Source: Nepenthes gracilis
Taxonomy: Eukaryota > Streptophyta > Magnoliopsida > Caryophyllales > Nepenthaceae
Assembly: GCA_033239525.1 (NCBI GenBank)
Contig: BSYO01000002.1
Span: 15,348,626-15,412,625 of the forward strand
DNA length: 64,000 nucleotides
Direction: 5' to 3'
The notes beneath the pieces were generated by a model. That model made no database searches and was not told where the DNA came from. It saw only the letters and a program-made list of their open reading frames with translations. Numbering within the stretch: position 1 is the stretch's first letter; every line of letters starts with the position of its first letter. A program made the translations under genes and the position numbers. Of the stretch, positions 45,169-58,438 are shown piece by piece.

Positions 45169-48126
45169 TGTATGATTGAGTTTCATAATTCTACTAATTA
45201 TGCTAATTATGTTAAAAACCTGAAAGCCAAAGGCTCACACCTAGAGATGCAACAGCGGTAAAAATTTAATTGAGGAAACAGGTTAACAACCGAATTAATT
45301 TTAGTTAGCAAGAAGACCGAACAATTGGCAAGAAGATAGCACACAAGCAGCAGCAACAATGAAAAACAGCGGCAATATTCAACAATATTACAAGTGACTC
45401 AGCATACCTTGTAATTAAATTTGGGTAGACAACAAAGGGGCAGCAGAACGGCATACACACACAATAGTAAGCAATATAATAGCAGTCTGCTTTAGCAAGC
45501 AAACAGCAGCATGCTCTAGTAGCAGAACTCGGGCAGCAGTAAACTTCATGGGCAGTAGCTGAAACAAGTAGCATGAATCAGCCAAATTCAAGGCCAATTA
45601 AATAACTACACAAGGCAACACCCCGATGAACCAATTCAGCGAAACTTAAGGGATGAATCAGCAAAATTTTGAGCGAAATTTAGGACACAAATCTGAATTT
45701 TGAAGGAAAATTATGGTATGCACCAAGCAGCTCATCCACTAAGGGATGACTCAACAAAATTTGTCTCCAAATTATATAGGGCCACATGAGAGTAGGAGGA
45801 AAGGGAAAACGAGAGGGAGAAGAGAAGGAAGAACTAAAAGGCCAAAAGGAAGTAAGGGAATTCAGTACCCCATGATCGCACAACTGAATTTTGGGCAAGT
45901 ACACCATATGCTTCTCCTTCACTTGTTGTTAATCCTTACTGATTTTGTTCAAATATTGTTGATCCAATACTTAATTTCCTTGCTCTACTATATTGTCACT
46001 ATTGTATCATCACTTCATAATAGGTAAAAATAAGTTTCGAGGTGGATAAGTAGGCTGATGAACCGGTTGAGGCACCATATGCTGAATCTGATTTTCAGCA
46101 TCTGTTGGACCGGCTACTGAAAATATGTTGAACCGGCCACTGCACTTGCTGAACCAGCAGCCAGACTGACCGGAGCATCATGTGATGATGATGAATTTTT
46201 AACCTATAGAAAATTAGTTGTACGGCCATTGAACCGGTCACTAAACTAGCAGCTAAACCGGCAAAAGGCATCAGGTGCCGATGCTGAATTTTCAGCATGA
46301 AGAAAATATGTGAAACCAGCCATCGAACCATCTGAACCGGCAGCCGAACTGATCGAAGTATCATGTAATGATGCTAAATTTTCAACCTGTAAAAAATTAA
46401 TTGAATTGGCAACTGAACTGGCCACTAAACTAGCAGCTAAACCGGTCAAAGCATCATGTGTTGATGCTGAATTTTTAGCCTGAAGAAAATATGTTGAATC
46501 GGCTGCCAAACTGACCAGAGTTTCATGTGATGATTCTAAATTTTAAACCTGTAGAAATAAGCCTGAACTGGCCACTAAACTAGCCATTGAACCGATAACC
46601 GAATCAACTGAAGCATCAATGCTAATGTTGAAATTTTTAGCCTATGAAAAATATGTTGAACCAGCCCCTGAACCGGCAGCAAACCGGCTGAAGCATCATG
46701 TGTTGATGCTGAATTTTCAGCCTGTAGAAAGTAGGTCAAACTAGCCATTGAATCGGCTATCGAACCGGCAGCCAAACCGACTAAATGAATTATGTGCTAG
46801 TCCTGATTTTTCAATGTGTAAAATTAGTTTTGAGGCTATTAAGCTGGCTAATGCATTTGAATTTTCAGTATATAAAATTTAGTAATTGGAGGCTGTTAAA
46901 TTGGCTAATTTCACCAAGTGTTGGTTCTGATTTTCCATATATGTAAAATGAATTTGAGACTACCAAATTGGCTGAACCGGTTGTACATCGTATGTTGGTG
47001 CATCTAAATTTGTAGCATATGTACATATTGTAAGATCTAGATGTTTTGCTACATTTCTAATATTTAGAATACTAAATTTCAGCTTCTATATTTATCAAAG
47101 TTTAAGTGGAAGCCTACACAATATTAAAAAGTATGATTATCTTCTTCCGAAATTGAGAAAATTAAGAACAAGTATCAAGAATAAGTGTAGAGTTTTCACA
47201 ATAAGTTTTATAAAAGAGTTAAGAAATTAGACCAAGGATTTATTCAGAAAATAATATTTTCTGCCATACTTTAGGATATTGTAGTGAAAATCGATGAATT
47301 GCCCCTAGAACCATGGGGGACAAAAAGAGGCTTTGGCCCCGTTCTACCGGGTATAAAGATATGTACCACCCACCTCAGGGTATAAAAGGAAGGAAGGCCT
47401 TAGATTGTATGGATTGAACAAAATCCTTTTCTTCGATTATTCACTCCGTTAATTGGTAAGGCCTAAAAGCGTTGGTCCCTCAAGTTAAGTAAGTTTTGAC
47501 TGTAAAATAGTAAAATGACAAGATAAAGAAAATTGAATACATCAGAAAAATATTTTCTGTTGATGTTTATATATGCATTATTTATTTATCCTATTCCTTC
47601 TGATGGTTTATTTTCAATATAAATATGCATCTCCTTATATATATTGTATCTTGCTGAGTATTTAACTCAATTTCTTATTATTTTACTATATCGTAGAAGT
47701 GGATACTTGATGAACAAGAGTGAAGAAGTCTGTTTTAGTTTTGCTTTACATTTAGATAATGTACTTGAGATTCTTAGAATTTGATGTACTGAGTTTAATT
47801 TAAGTTATGTATATTATAATATTGTGAAATTTTAACAAGTCATGATGGATTATATTTTTGCTAGTGTTAGTTTAGAATTGCTTCTGCAAATTATGATAAG
47901 TATTATTTATGCTTCCACAAATTAATGTCTGATTGAATTTTGGTTTTAGCAAGTATTTTCCTTAGTAAGACCCGACATCGTATTCCTATAGTATGATATT
48001 GGAGCCACTGATGATATAGTAAATATATGGATCCTGTGTATGATTATATGTTTGTTTATGTATATTTATCACATTAAATAATAATAATAATGGTTAATGG
48101 CGAAAATAAGGACGTGGGATGCTACA
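45169..48126 (+). repeat. E4 3' LTR (full length)
   Basis: 2958 bp from TGTATGATTGAG to GGATGCTACA. The first 390 bp, absent from the 5' LTR, include CAG-rich sequence (45330-45560). It has TATA at 45771, donor-like TAG|GTAAAAAT at 46024, hairpin minisatellite at 46060-46800, a TATAAAAGGAAGGAAGGCC block near 47380 and an acceptor-like TCGTAG at 47696. Confidence 0.93.
46060..46800 (+). repeat. Hairpin minisatellite in E4 3' LTR
   Basis: Counterpart of 38400-39140, with hairpins GCATCATGTGTTGATGC (46449 and 46692) and variants. The minus strand is open in three overlapping stretches of 66-89 codons. Confidence 0.85.
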
Positions 48127-48759
48127 AGTGGTATCAGAGAATATTAAAGAGATGCCTTAGGTTGATCAATCATGATGCGGAAGCTTAGGATTAGTTTAGA
48201 TTAGTTTAAGTTGTAGTTGTTAGTTATAGTTATGTTTTAACTACTGATCTCTGGTGTAGACCTCATATTGAATTTTATGTGAGGCGCTAACCTGTATGTT
48301 AACATTTGATCAATAGGAACTGTAAAATGGCAAGTCAAAGAAAAAATACCTGATCTGCCACAGACACTCAACTTGACAGAGAAGCGGAATATCTAAATCT
48401 ATTAGGATGGATTACCAATGTGATGGAGTCCTTGGCACTGCATAACTTGGTACTGGCCCTAGCCTCAGCAAATCCAAGAACATCAACCTATGATCAATTT
48501 ACTAATGAATGGGTGCCTAAGTTTATGGGGGATTCGGATCCGATGAAGGCAGATATATGGATCCGGAGACTCAAAAAGGTTTTTACCATTATTCACTGTC
48601 CCAAGGAGGACAAGGTATCCTTTGCTTCCTATAGATTTGAAGGAGAAGTGGATCATTGGTGGGCGATGCAGAAGAGAGCTATGGGAGTACTTGAAGATAA
48701 AATTACTTGGGAAATATTCGAGGGTGCGTTTATGGAGAAATATTTATAAACAAATTTTG
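48127..48759 (+). pseudogene. Second E4-type 5' internal start: PBS and gag stub
   Basis: TGGTATCAGAG at 48129-48139 directly follows the E4 3' LTR. An ATG at 48327 is followed by a stop at codon 9, then REAEYLNLLGW in another frame and a 109-codon frame (48420-48749: TYDQFTNEWVPKFMGDSDP, DHWWAMQKRAMGV, FMEKYL). The match to E4's gag ends at 48749, where E5 sequence begins. The LTR therefore serves both as 3' LTR of E4 and 5' LTR of a second, truncated copy. Confidence 0.88.
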
Positions 48760-49847
48760 GAACCACAAAGAAATGGTAAACCTGGGATTAATCAAAATAT
48801 GCGCCATAGAATAAAAAATCTACATATTATCTTCAACCACTGATGGATCCACCCTAGCATCTCTTGTTGCTACATATGCCCTTCTAGGTGCTGTAGTCTT
48901 CCTCTCCATATGCCTCTTAGGGGTTGGACAATCCTTCATCATATAGCCAACTTGGCCAAAATTGAAGCATGCTCTACTTTAACGGTAGCACGTCCTCCCA
49001 TCATGATTTCTACCACAATATTCACACACCGGTCTCGTGAATTGGGGCTTTGGCAACAAATACTTCACCCTGATCGCTTTTCCTTTGTCATGAGCCTTGG
49101 ACCTTGTATGGGAGCCTTTGGCCCTCGAACTTTGGCATTGACCTTTTGATCTCCTTTTAAAATACTTCTCCCGTTGCTACTCTTGTTAAATAAGTAGGGC
49201 CCAATCAAGCACTTTGCTATAAGTTCGTAGATGAAGGGGTACTAATTACTTCCTGATCGAATCCTGAAACCCTTGTAAACACTTTTGGGCTCTTCAGACC
49301 TCATCCACCACCACGTAATGGGACAACTCTGTAAATTTTATGCCATACTCTACCATGGTATTGCTTTCTTACTTTAACCAGATGAACTCGTTCTCCTTGA
49401 TCTCTTGAACGTTGGAAGAAAAGAATTTCTCCAAGAATGCCTTCATAAAAACGTCCCACAAAATTTCTTGATTATCCACACCTAAATTCGGCATTGAATG
49501 GCCCACCACCAGCTCACCTAGCCTTCCAACTAATAGGTGAAAATTTTACCTTTGTCTTCTTCTGGACATTCTATAATCTCAAACACCTTCTCCACTCTTT
49601 GAATCCAATTTTTAGTTTTGATAGGGTCGAATTTTCCCAATAACTACGGAACATGCTCACTCTTGAAGTGGTTAAAGGGCATCTTACCTTACCCTTGGTC
49701 GTCCATTCTCCTCATGGAAGCTAAGTCATCATCTTCCTGTTAAATTATACGGTCCAAATTGTAGCTCATGTGACCCACCATAGCAAAATAATCATCCTCG
49801 ATGTTTGTACCCGATCCTCCACATCTTGAATCTCTATTATTAGCCAT
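48760..49847 (-). pseudogene. E5 gag (broken, 3' truncated)
   Basis: Starts at an ATG at 49847 (MANNRDSRCGGSGTNIEDDY). Capsid landmarks in broken frames include KFDPIKTKNWIQRVEKVFEI, GWWWAIQ-like residues near 49500 and EYGIKFTELSHYV near 49340. The knuckle near 48990-48945 reads CFNFGQVGYMMKDC, with Cys to Phe and His to Tyr, so it cannot bind zinc. Nothing of pol follows; the left end is joined tail-to-tail to the E4-type gag stub. Confidence 0.78.
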
Positions 49848-49925
49848 TATAATACCTAACATAAAAAACATCCAAGTGATTAGTTCCTCAAAATTAACCT
49901 AAGGCACATTTCCTTATGACTCTTC

Positions 49926-49936
49926 TTTAATACCAT
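49926..49936 (-). other. E5 primer-binding site
   Basis: Minus strand TGGTATTAAAG is a decayed initiator-Met PBS (two C/T- and G/A-type changes) four bases from the LTR end. Confidence 0.7.
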
Positions 49937-49940
49937 TCCC

Positions 49941-51909
49941 TGTTATGGTCCCGAACTAAAATAGGTCTAAACAAATATAATTAATTATAACCCATAAAAT
50001 TAAAATTTCAATACAAATTATCAATACCAAAATAAATTCTAATTCTTAGTGTGAGCTTACAACGACCCGTATAACCTCAACATCTAATAATAATAAAATT
50101 AGACTATAAAATTAATTATAGAACCTCATTGAATGACTCATCCAGACAATCAAATAAATCATGATCTGCTCCACAATGTTGCAAGGAAAGGCAACAACCA
50201 ACAACGTACATTTCTAGATAACAAAAATAATCCTAACGGTCCCGTAAAGCCCTAAACCAAAATCCACTATCTCTCAAAACCAAAAATACACTTACTACAA
50301 TTACAATATGGACTATAGACTGTTACTCACCAAAATAGATGAAACTTTAATCCAATCTGCATCCAAACTCCCTACAACGTATTCATAACCCACTAATCTA
50401 AGGGGATAAGAATATGAAAACGTGAGTTTAAAGCTCAGTAAGTATCTATATCATGTAATAAATAATTACATTTGAAATTAGGAGGATGGTCAATAAACAT
50501 GTACCAAACACATAAAATCCCAATCAAATAGATCATCAATGAAATATCCGAATGTGATCTTGTACTTAAAGCATAATCCAAATGAAAGCATAATTCTAAA
50601 TGAAGCATAGTCCAAACAAATTCACAAATTCCAATGTATGAGACCAACTAAATTCTAACTATGGGCTAAACCTGTGAAACTTAATCAAAATATCAAATAC
50701 AAATACATGCAAGTAAAACATATTAAGAACCTAAAACATACACAAATCAAATAATTGAAGACCGAGAGATTAAACTTGAGGAAGAATTATATGTACTTCT
50801 AATAATTTGAAGCCAAATTACTACTATTTAGACTCATAAGTAGGCTGACTACATATTATCACCTATAGACGGGACCAAATATCACTTTCTTTTATCACCT
50901 GTGGATGATATGTGTAATTCTTAAGTCTGTTTGATATATTAGAATATTTGAATATGTTAGTCTTGTTTAATTCCTTACAATGATTCTCATAAAAATATAA
51001 TCAGGGAGAGTCTCTACATCACATATTATAAAATTTTTTTACTAGCAAAAAAAGTCAAAACTTCTACTCGGAAAGGCCAAATTATAAAATTTTTTTCTCA
51101 GAAAAGGTCATATAACGAATCACATAATAAAGATAAAGTCTAACTAGAAGCAACAATACATGGATACCATATGCACAGCCTATATGTAGGTTTTTATGAC
51201 TTTTCATTACAAATATATTGATACAAGAATATAATACCTCAAAATATTTATCCATTTTCTATAAAATAAATAAAATTTTTAAATATTAGTAAAATTGATA
51301 CAAAACTCCAAAATTATCGGTAAAAAGGACATGCATGGATGAAGGAAATAAATAGGGTAAGTAAACTAACATGTATGTATTTTAAAATCTTCAAACATAA
51401 GCAACAATAGTCAGATATGAAAATAGGCTAAGGATAGGGCGTAAAAATATTTACCTAAACTTTCAACTAAATAGATTTGATAAAATGATGTCTACCTCCT
51501 CCATCTTTCTTTCTCTTCTGTTTCCTTCTCTTTCTCTATCATTTCTTATTTCCTATATGAAATGGCTGAACAGTGCACGCTATAGCTTATATAGGCAATA
51601 GGCTCATGAGTGCCACTTGGGCACGCATTGAGCGCGACCCCTATGCGAATCAGTGCTCAAGCATTGCCTCAGGCGCCCGCTGAGCATGCATATACTGCTT
51701 TTCAAGCTTGAGCACCACCTTAGGCACTCCTTGAGCATGCCAACACTGAAAAATGAGCTCAGGTGCGTGTTAGTCTTGCTTTAGATGTCATGCTGCCTCC
51801 TTACTTCGGATATCCTTCAAATTTCACATAATTATTTTTTGATACATCCAATTAACCTAAAATAAACTAATATTATCAAATTAAATCAGACAAAAATTGG
51901 TATTGCACA
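49941..51909 (-). repeat. E5 5' LTR
   Basis: Plus strand TGTTATGGTCCC...GGTATTGCACA, 1969 bp. On the minus strand: start TGTGCAATACC, GC-rich U3 block (51780-51610), TATATAAG near 51585, purine-rich leader (51540-51490), donor-like AG|GTAAAT at 51455, acceptor TTATCCCCTTAG ending at 50398, with AAACTCAC upstream of it. The U3 start aligns with E6. Confidence 0.8.
50398..51455 (-). other. Candidate leader intron in E5 LTR
   Basis: TTAG|GTAAATATT to CATATTCTTATCCCCTTAG|ATTAG on the minus strand, 1058 bp. It is the shortest of the set with both sites kept, and it contains no long minisatellite. Confidence 0.38.
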
Positions 51910-53660
51910 AACACCAAGGGTTACCCCAAACTTAAAACATCATAAATGCAACCAAATTTCCAAGGAATCCAAAATATAAATATGGTCATAGGATCCACTA
52001 AACCCATCTCAATAAAAGTGATTATAATATGAAATACCCCTAACAATTCTTCTGAATTTTATTCTATCATTGTAAACCAAAAGCTACATATTTTTATCCC
52101 TCAATTTCTTGGTTAATAACATAAGGTTACTTAACATTAACGAGTTTGATATGTGACAATTCAATTCACCCAATTTGGGTATAGGAATTGCTCTCACATA
52201 TTCTGTTTGCCTATTCCAGGCATATGAATCAACATCTATCCTGCCATCTCCCTTTAACCTACTCGGGTATAGGAATGGCCTGTTCAGACTCCCTTCACCC
52301 ATTCCAGGTGTAGGAATTCCCATTCATGCATGTCAACACTTGGTATCTCTTACTGATATATCACGATACCACTCCATACTATGGTCATATGATTGTAAGT
52401 ATTCCTTTAAAAATTCAACCTCAATCCATCAGGATATGAATTAAATACGGACGATCATAAATTATACCATAGTTTTATAGGTTTCATACTCCTTAATACT
52501 GTATTATTTTTAATAATCTCTTTTACCTACTGAAATGGACTATGGAGTCCAAAAGTACAACTTGTTTCAACCCTTTTTCAAATTGCAAAATAAATGTAAA
52601 TGCAAATATATAATACACGCAAAGTATATTTAAATATAGATGAATCAAACGATAAAAAGCATATAAAATATAAGCACAATAAGCAACAATAACTAATATA
52701 TAGTTTTGGTGACGAAAGAAAACCTTGATAATTACGACTATTGAGTAAAATCTTCCAAGCTTCTATGGCCATGAAAGAAATTATAAAGCGGGTGATACAA
52801 ATACAGTATACTTAGCAGACTTACTTCTTTCTTGTGACCCCTATCAAGAAACACCTTGAATTTACCTACAACAATAGAATCAGATGTCTTTCGGTCCTCT
52901 TACCAATCTTTCTTTACGGATCGTCGAATCTTCGAACACCATTGGATCTCAAATTTCATACCACCCACATCCCTCATGAGGGTTAACAAGTCGGAAAAGG
53001 TGTGAAAAAGTAAAATGGATGAAGGAAAAACTCTAGAATTGAAGCACAAGAATTGAGGTTGAGTTTTCTCTAATAGGCAGAAATTACAAGCTTAAACGGG
53101 GGAGATTTTCCATTGTGCAGCCGAGAGGAATGTTTTCCATAAGTTATGTGCAAAATGAATAAGACAACTATATATAAAGTGGCTTAAAAAACTAGGTTAA
53201 AAATATAATTGTTTGGAACTACATGCCCCGACACTTGAGCGTAGCTTAGGTGTGCGTCTGGCGTGCCCATGCTTGCATTGGGTATGCACCCCAACACTCG
53301 AGTACAGCTCAGGAGTACCTCGAGCGCAAGCAATTGGGAAACGACACTTCGAGTGTGCCTCAGGCATGTTTCCAGTTCTCACTCATAGGAAATGGTGCCT
53401 GGAGCACGCCTTGGGCATACCTTATGTGCTTGACACTCAGAAATAGAGCTCGTGCAAGGATCGAGCGTGTCTCTAGCATGGACACATGAGAAATAGCACA
53501 CAGGCGAGGATTGACCGTGTTTCAAGCATGGACATATGGGAAATGGCGTTCGGGCATGGGTTAGGTGCTTGACAAGTGTTGATACTAGGAGTTGCATATT
53601 TGTGAACATTGGGCATGAATTTGTTGCAAATTTTCAGGATAATAAAAACTTCACAAATGA
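51910..53660 (-). repeat. LTR fragment F, truncated
   Basis: A BamHI-containing block TAGGATCCACT (51990) like that near the PBS end of other LTRs, repeats of GGGTATAGGAAT (52167, 52264, 52310), TATA-like TTTATATATAG on the minus strand (53183-53172) and a GC-rich U3 block (53225-53580, ACTCGAG, CTCGAGCGC) fit a minus-oriented LTR. No PBS or defined ends were found; the left part appears cut by E5. Confidence 0.5.
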
Positions 53661-54240
53661 ATGACCAAATACGGTCATGGAATATGCTAATATAAAATAT
53701 ATCTAATACTTACTTATGGGTAATTAAGATAATTCATGCGTCTAAGGATCACACAAAGAATAAGTCATTAAGAAATGATGAGAAAATACTTTGGAGCCCA
53801 CTATCTACTCTCCTCTTCCGCTACTATTCTACACTTTCGAAATAATGTCAGATCGGTAGCCCTAGCACTTATGCTTACAATTTAGGACATATGAATAATC
53901 TACCTTCTAGCATTTAAATGCCGCCTCATACCCGATACTCTATTCCAAAGTCCATCCCATTGAATCCATAAAACAATAATATTACATCCTATTAGATTTC
54001 TAACTCATAAAATTTCCCAAAACTTGAGTATATCCTGAAACACCTCTGACATTCATATGGTGCCACACATGCCGGTCAAACGTCATTTGTTAGCCTCATG
54101 AGATATTACCATTTTTTCATGAGATTTAAGGTCTAAGGCCTATATCCCACCTAGAATACAATTATCAAGATATATCCTTAAGAAGATATGACTAAGTACA
54201 TAAATCTACAGATTTACAGCAAGCATGTCTCTTGGTTGTG

Positions 54241-54276
<36 letters not shown>

Positions 54277-54842
54277 TAACTGTCATTTGGGAGAGGCTTG
54301 CATAATGACTCCCTCTTTGGCTAGGGTTTCACACACTCTCGTTCTCTCTCTTGGTCATGCCTCTCTCTCTCATTCTCTCACATTTGGGAGGGGCGACTTG
54401 GGTTAAGCTGGAATAAGGGGAACTTAGGGTTTTGAAAAATGGCTCCCTCTTCTCCTTTCAATTAATTAAGGAGACTAGAGAGTTAGAGGAAATGGGTGAG
54501 AAAATGGTAGCTACATAATGAAGAGGGAAGAGGTGTGCATCCCAGGTGAAGTTAGGGTTAGAAGGGTGTTTTAGGATTTTTAGGTAGAATTAGGGTTTTG
54601 GATGGTACTTTGTTAATTTTAGTGTTTTAATGATTTAATTTTCTAATTTTAATTTTACATGTATTCTCACATCCCAAATCTCATATCATTAATAATTGAC
54701 ATCAAAAATAAATTAATCAATTAACAATTCAATTAATCATTCAATTAATTATGAATGTAAATTTTACGTTGATAGATCGATCGACCAAAATAAAATAATA
54801 TAACATGTATACAGGACCCAAAAAATATCACATCTCATGTGA
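53661..54842. other. Unassigned sequence with CT-rich tract
   Basis: About 1.2 kb without a supported gene. It is AT-rich with a pyrimidine-rich stretch at 54230-54400. The part next to 54843 should be the 5' internal region of E7, but no gag was recognised. Confidence 0.45.
54241..54275 (+). repeat. CT microsatellite
   Basis: An almost uninterrupted (CT)n run of about 34 bp, followed by further CTCTCT runs to 54390. Confidence 0.9.
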
Positions 54843-54853
54843 CTCCGACACCA
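54843..54853 (-). other. E7 primer-binding site
   Basis: Minus strand TGGTGTCGGAG differs from the initiator-Met PBS by two A-to-G changes and lies seven bases from the LTR start at 54861. Confidence 0.6.
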
Positions 54854-54860
54854 ACCAAAT

Positions 54861-56124
54861 TGTGACGTTAAACCTTATGTAAGAAATTTTGTCTTAACCG
54901 AAACAAAATTAGAGTAATTAAATCATCTGAAACGAAAATCTACTACTGAAAAATATTGGTTCTGACATCTCATGCCCCACAACTGGAAAATAATATAAAC
55001 TACATCCATAAATTTATGTCAACTATTATTCAAATCATTGTCTAATTAACAAAAATATAAATAAAATAAACTGCTATCCAAAATCAAATACAACATAAGA
55101 ATTTCATAATTCTAATTCTAATCCTTTCGGTCAGCCTTTCCATTAATCCAAGTCATCATACAAGTATTCGAACTTCTCATCTGAGAAGATTAGTAAAATA
55201 AAAGTAAGAATTGAGTCGAAAGTTCAGTAAGACATATAATTTTATAATTAAACATATATAAATTTTTATTTAAAATATATCGAAAGAAATAATATATCAG
55301 ATTTCAGTACAATACTATAAGCTTTTAGGATAATACATATTCTCAATTTTTAAGATTTACTAATCCTGTTCTTATTCAATTTATATTATCAAATAATGCT
55401 AAAATATTATTTTCTTAGGAACGAAAGACTAGTTGGGCCTCAACGACCAAAGGAGCAGATAATTAAAATCCGAGTTATATTTATTTTCACACAATTAATG
55501 ACCGTACGCTACCATTCAAGACTCGTGGATAGGCTATTATACATATAACTCTATAGATGGGGTCAAATGTCGCTTTCGCCCATGGATAATAAGTTCAAAC
55601 TTCGATTGCCACTATAATATATTAAGACATATCATAATATACTACCCACTAAACCATGATCCAATACTTATACTTATGAAAACTTATATATTTCTTCATA
55701 ATTCTTAAGTTTCTCATTCTAGAGAAAATATTGAAATTCTTAACATAATTATATAGTTCTCTTCAAATTCTGTAAATTTTTAACCTGTAATACTGAGACT
55801 TTCTATAAAAATTTAGAAATGATAAATTTTAAAATATAAAATGCTAAATTAGCAAGATAATGTAGAAAATCGACAATTTTATCTTTATTAGCATGCATGT
55901 AGAGAAATTATGTAAATTTTCAGAACATGTAAAGTATAAGTTTAGTAATCTTTAAACATGTAAAAATATTGTATGCGAAATTAAGCATGCAGGAGCACTA
56001 TATCAAGTTTTTAGAATATACATGAAGAAGAAATTAAAATATGAATAATTTCCCATTCAAATTAAACAATAACATATTTGCTACGAAATTATATCATGTA
56101 TGAGTATTTAAAATAAAAAATATA
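54861..56124 (-). repeat. E7 5' LTR fragment
   Basis: Starts TGTGACGTTAAACC. On the minus strand it has an acceptor-like TAATCTTCTCAG|ATGAG ending at 55181, with CGACTCAATTC before it. Its 55500-55600 block (GATAGGCTATTATACATATA, CTATAGATGGGGTCAAA) matches E5's 50840-50890. The donor, TATA and U3 are missing because E6 begins at 56125; they may resume beyond the window. Confidence 0.65.
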
Positions 56125-58382
56125 TAATATTCTAATTTTTTATCCAATTTAATAGGGATTATTTATTATCTTTTCGATAATATGGGTGTGATAAAAATTA
56201 ATTAAATATTGTGAGATTTTAAGGAATGATCAGAATTGTGAAATGGCGCCGGAGCGCACACATATTGTTGTTCGAGTACTGATTTAGATTTTAAAATAAA
56301 AGAAAAATAAAAATAGAAAAAATATATATAATAATATATGTATATATTATTATTATAAATATATATATGAGTAAAAGAAAATAAAAACAAAATAAAAAAA
56401 GAAAATAAGATAAAAATAGGAGAATTATGAGGGATTGGGGAGAGAGAAACAGGAAAGAAGAAACAAGGGTGAATAGAGGAGAGAGAGAGGGAGAAGAAAG
56501 AGAGGAGAGATCGAGGCTCTCAGGTTTGAATTCGATTTCGAGCTAGTTAGAGAAGTGATAGATCGGGTCGAGGTAAGTGCACCCATACCTTCCTCTTTCG
56601 TTCTTTGCACTTGTTGTTTCATTTTCTTTGGGTATTCTCATTTCGATACCCGATTAAATTTATATTTTGTATTACCAATGACTTGAATATGCACATATGT
56701 GGATTTCATATCTGATTTCTTAATTTTGATTGGTTTTTCATACATAAAACCCTAACCTGCGTCCGGATACTTTTATCTATTTATTTTTGGGGTTTTTTCA
56801 TAAATTGACTTTAGCATATGGATACCTATGCCTTGAACATGTTAATTTATCAAATTGGTATCTGATTTAGTAGTTTTATGCGGTTTTGTATACTTGGAAA
56901 CCCTAACTCGCGTCCCGGCATCTCTGCCCATGAAATTGAGGGTTTGTGTATGATTTGGTTTTGGAATTTAAAATCCTACATTTATGGACGTGGGTATTCC
57001 AATTATTTGGCATTTATGTACATATATTTTGTATAAGTTAATTTTACACATTTTAGGAATATTATCGAACGTGAATTGACATAATTATCAACATATACGT
57101 TTCGTATGTTATTTTGTATATATTTCAAAAATTATGTTACATGTAATTATGAAGGGATTTGTTGTCCGAAAGTTCTAAAGTTATATCCAACACTTTGTGG
57201 TAAGAATTCTTTATATGTTCCAAGCTTTATGTTGATTTATACATATAATTGAAAGCATGTGAAGATATGAATACATAAGAAATGATTATCTGGATCCGTA
57301 TCAAAGAATTATGAAAGATTTATAAAGTATCTGAAGGGAACTCCACAATTTATATGTTTTATGATTCGTTCTTCTGGTAGTGAGAACTTCTGTGTAAGCT
57401 TCTAGTGAAACCTTCCCTTAAGAATAAATAATTAAGAATCTAGACCAAGCATTTGTATTTCAGAGGATAGTATTCCCTGGCATACCTTAGAATATTATTG
57501 TGGTAAATCGAGAAATTGTCTCTGGGGTACGGGAGACATGGTGGCATAAGAATAAGGACTATAGGCCAGTATATCAAAAATTATAGGTATACCGTTCGCC
57601 ACGAGACCTTAAAGTTTGAGGTTCATGGTTAGTGCCTTAGATCATGTGGAGTAACATGATCCTTTTCCCGATTTGACTACATCATTAGCCAGTAAGGTCT
57701 ACCGGCCCTAATCCCAAAGATAAAGAAATTTTTCCATATTTTTGAACTTAAAGAAAGAATAAATAAAATGGAAAAGATAAACGTGTTCTGAAAAGTGTAT
57801 TTGTTCATGTTTCATATTTATACATCTTCATTATGCTCTTATCTTCTTTCTCAACTTTATTTTGTATTTATTATTTATTGTCATTAATTATATTGTACTT
57901 ATTAAGTATTTGACTCACCCTTATTACTTTCTTGTCTTCAGATAAGAGCGAGCTTAGGTCCGATAAGGCAGGATAGAAGATTTAAAGTTGGCTAGGTTGC
58001 TGACCTTGGAAGATGACTTGTGGACTTAGATTTTATAATTTTATACCTTATGGAGTAAATTTTGTATATTATGAGATGGAGATGTGTTTGTATATCGTTG
58101 ATATAACGATGGTTTAGTTTTAGTTGTACTTTGATGGATGTATAGGCTTTCGCAAGCAATTGTGGTTTGTATTTTGATACCTAGTGGCATCTCTCTGTCC
58201 GACGTTGTGTCCAGAGATGCGACATTGGAGCCACAAATATATTTTTCCATTTGGATCCTATGATGCAATATTGTGGTTATTTGTATTATATTGTACAGGG
58301 ATTTATACAGGGTTATATTTGTTTGACGGCTGTTTTACTGTCAGAGCTCTGTCGGATTCTGGTCAGGAAAGTCAGTCTATCA
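56125..58382 (+). repeat. E6 5' LTR
   Basis: Starts TAATATTCTAATTTT, 2258 bp, ends GTCAGTCTATCA. AT-rich TATA region (56320-56365), purine-rich leader (56430-56520), GATCGGGTCGAG|GTAAGTGC donor at 56573, GGCATACCTTAGAATATTAT block (57478), weak arms (57507 and 57665), GACTCACCC and acceptor CTTTCTTGTCTTCAG ending at 57941, BamHI block at 58253. Confidence 0.88.
56573..57941 (+). other. Candidate leader intron in E6 5' LTR
   Basis: GAG|GTAAGTGCA is a near-perfect plant donor; TATTACTTTCTTGTCTTCAG|AT is a near-perfect acceptor with TGACTCAC about 30 bases before it. The interval is 1369 bp. In the right LTR the donor GTAAGT is kept (62403) but the acceptor has become TTTTCGG (63770). Confidence 0.55.
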
Positions 58383-58386
58383 AAGT

Positions 58387-58397
58387 TGGTATCAAAG
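58387..58397 (+). other. E6 primer-binding site
   Basis: TGGTATCAAAG differs from the initiator-Met PBS by one base (G to A) and lies four bases after the LTR. Confidence 0.83.
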
Positions 58398-58438
58398 ACA
58401 AGAGATGCCTTAGGTTTGATCTGAATCTTATGCGGAAG

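Larger units (their letters stand above)
37922..48126 (+). mobile_element. E4: Tekay/Del-like gypsy element with truncated 5' LTR
   Basis: Plus-strand order: LTR (5' end missing), PBS, gag, protease, RT, RNase H, integrase, chromodomain-like tail, PPT, LTR. The 3' LTR is 2958 bp with TG...CA ends; the 5' LTR lacks about the first 390 bp, being cut where E3's LTR ends. All coding domains are broken, with several active-site changes. The 3' LTR is followed at once by another PBS and gag start, so there is no target duplication at 48126. Confidence 0.92.

Noticed and set aside
53213..53489. Overlapping plus-strand frames of 77-79 codons
   Set aside because: They lie in the GC-rich U3-like block of LTR fragment F and show no protein family signal.
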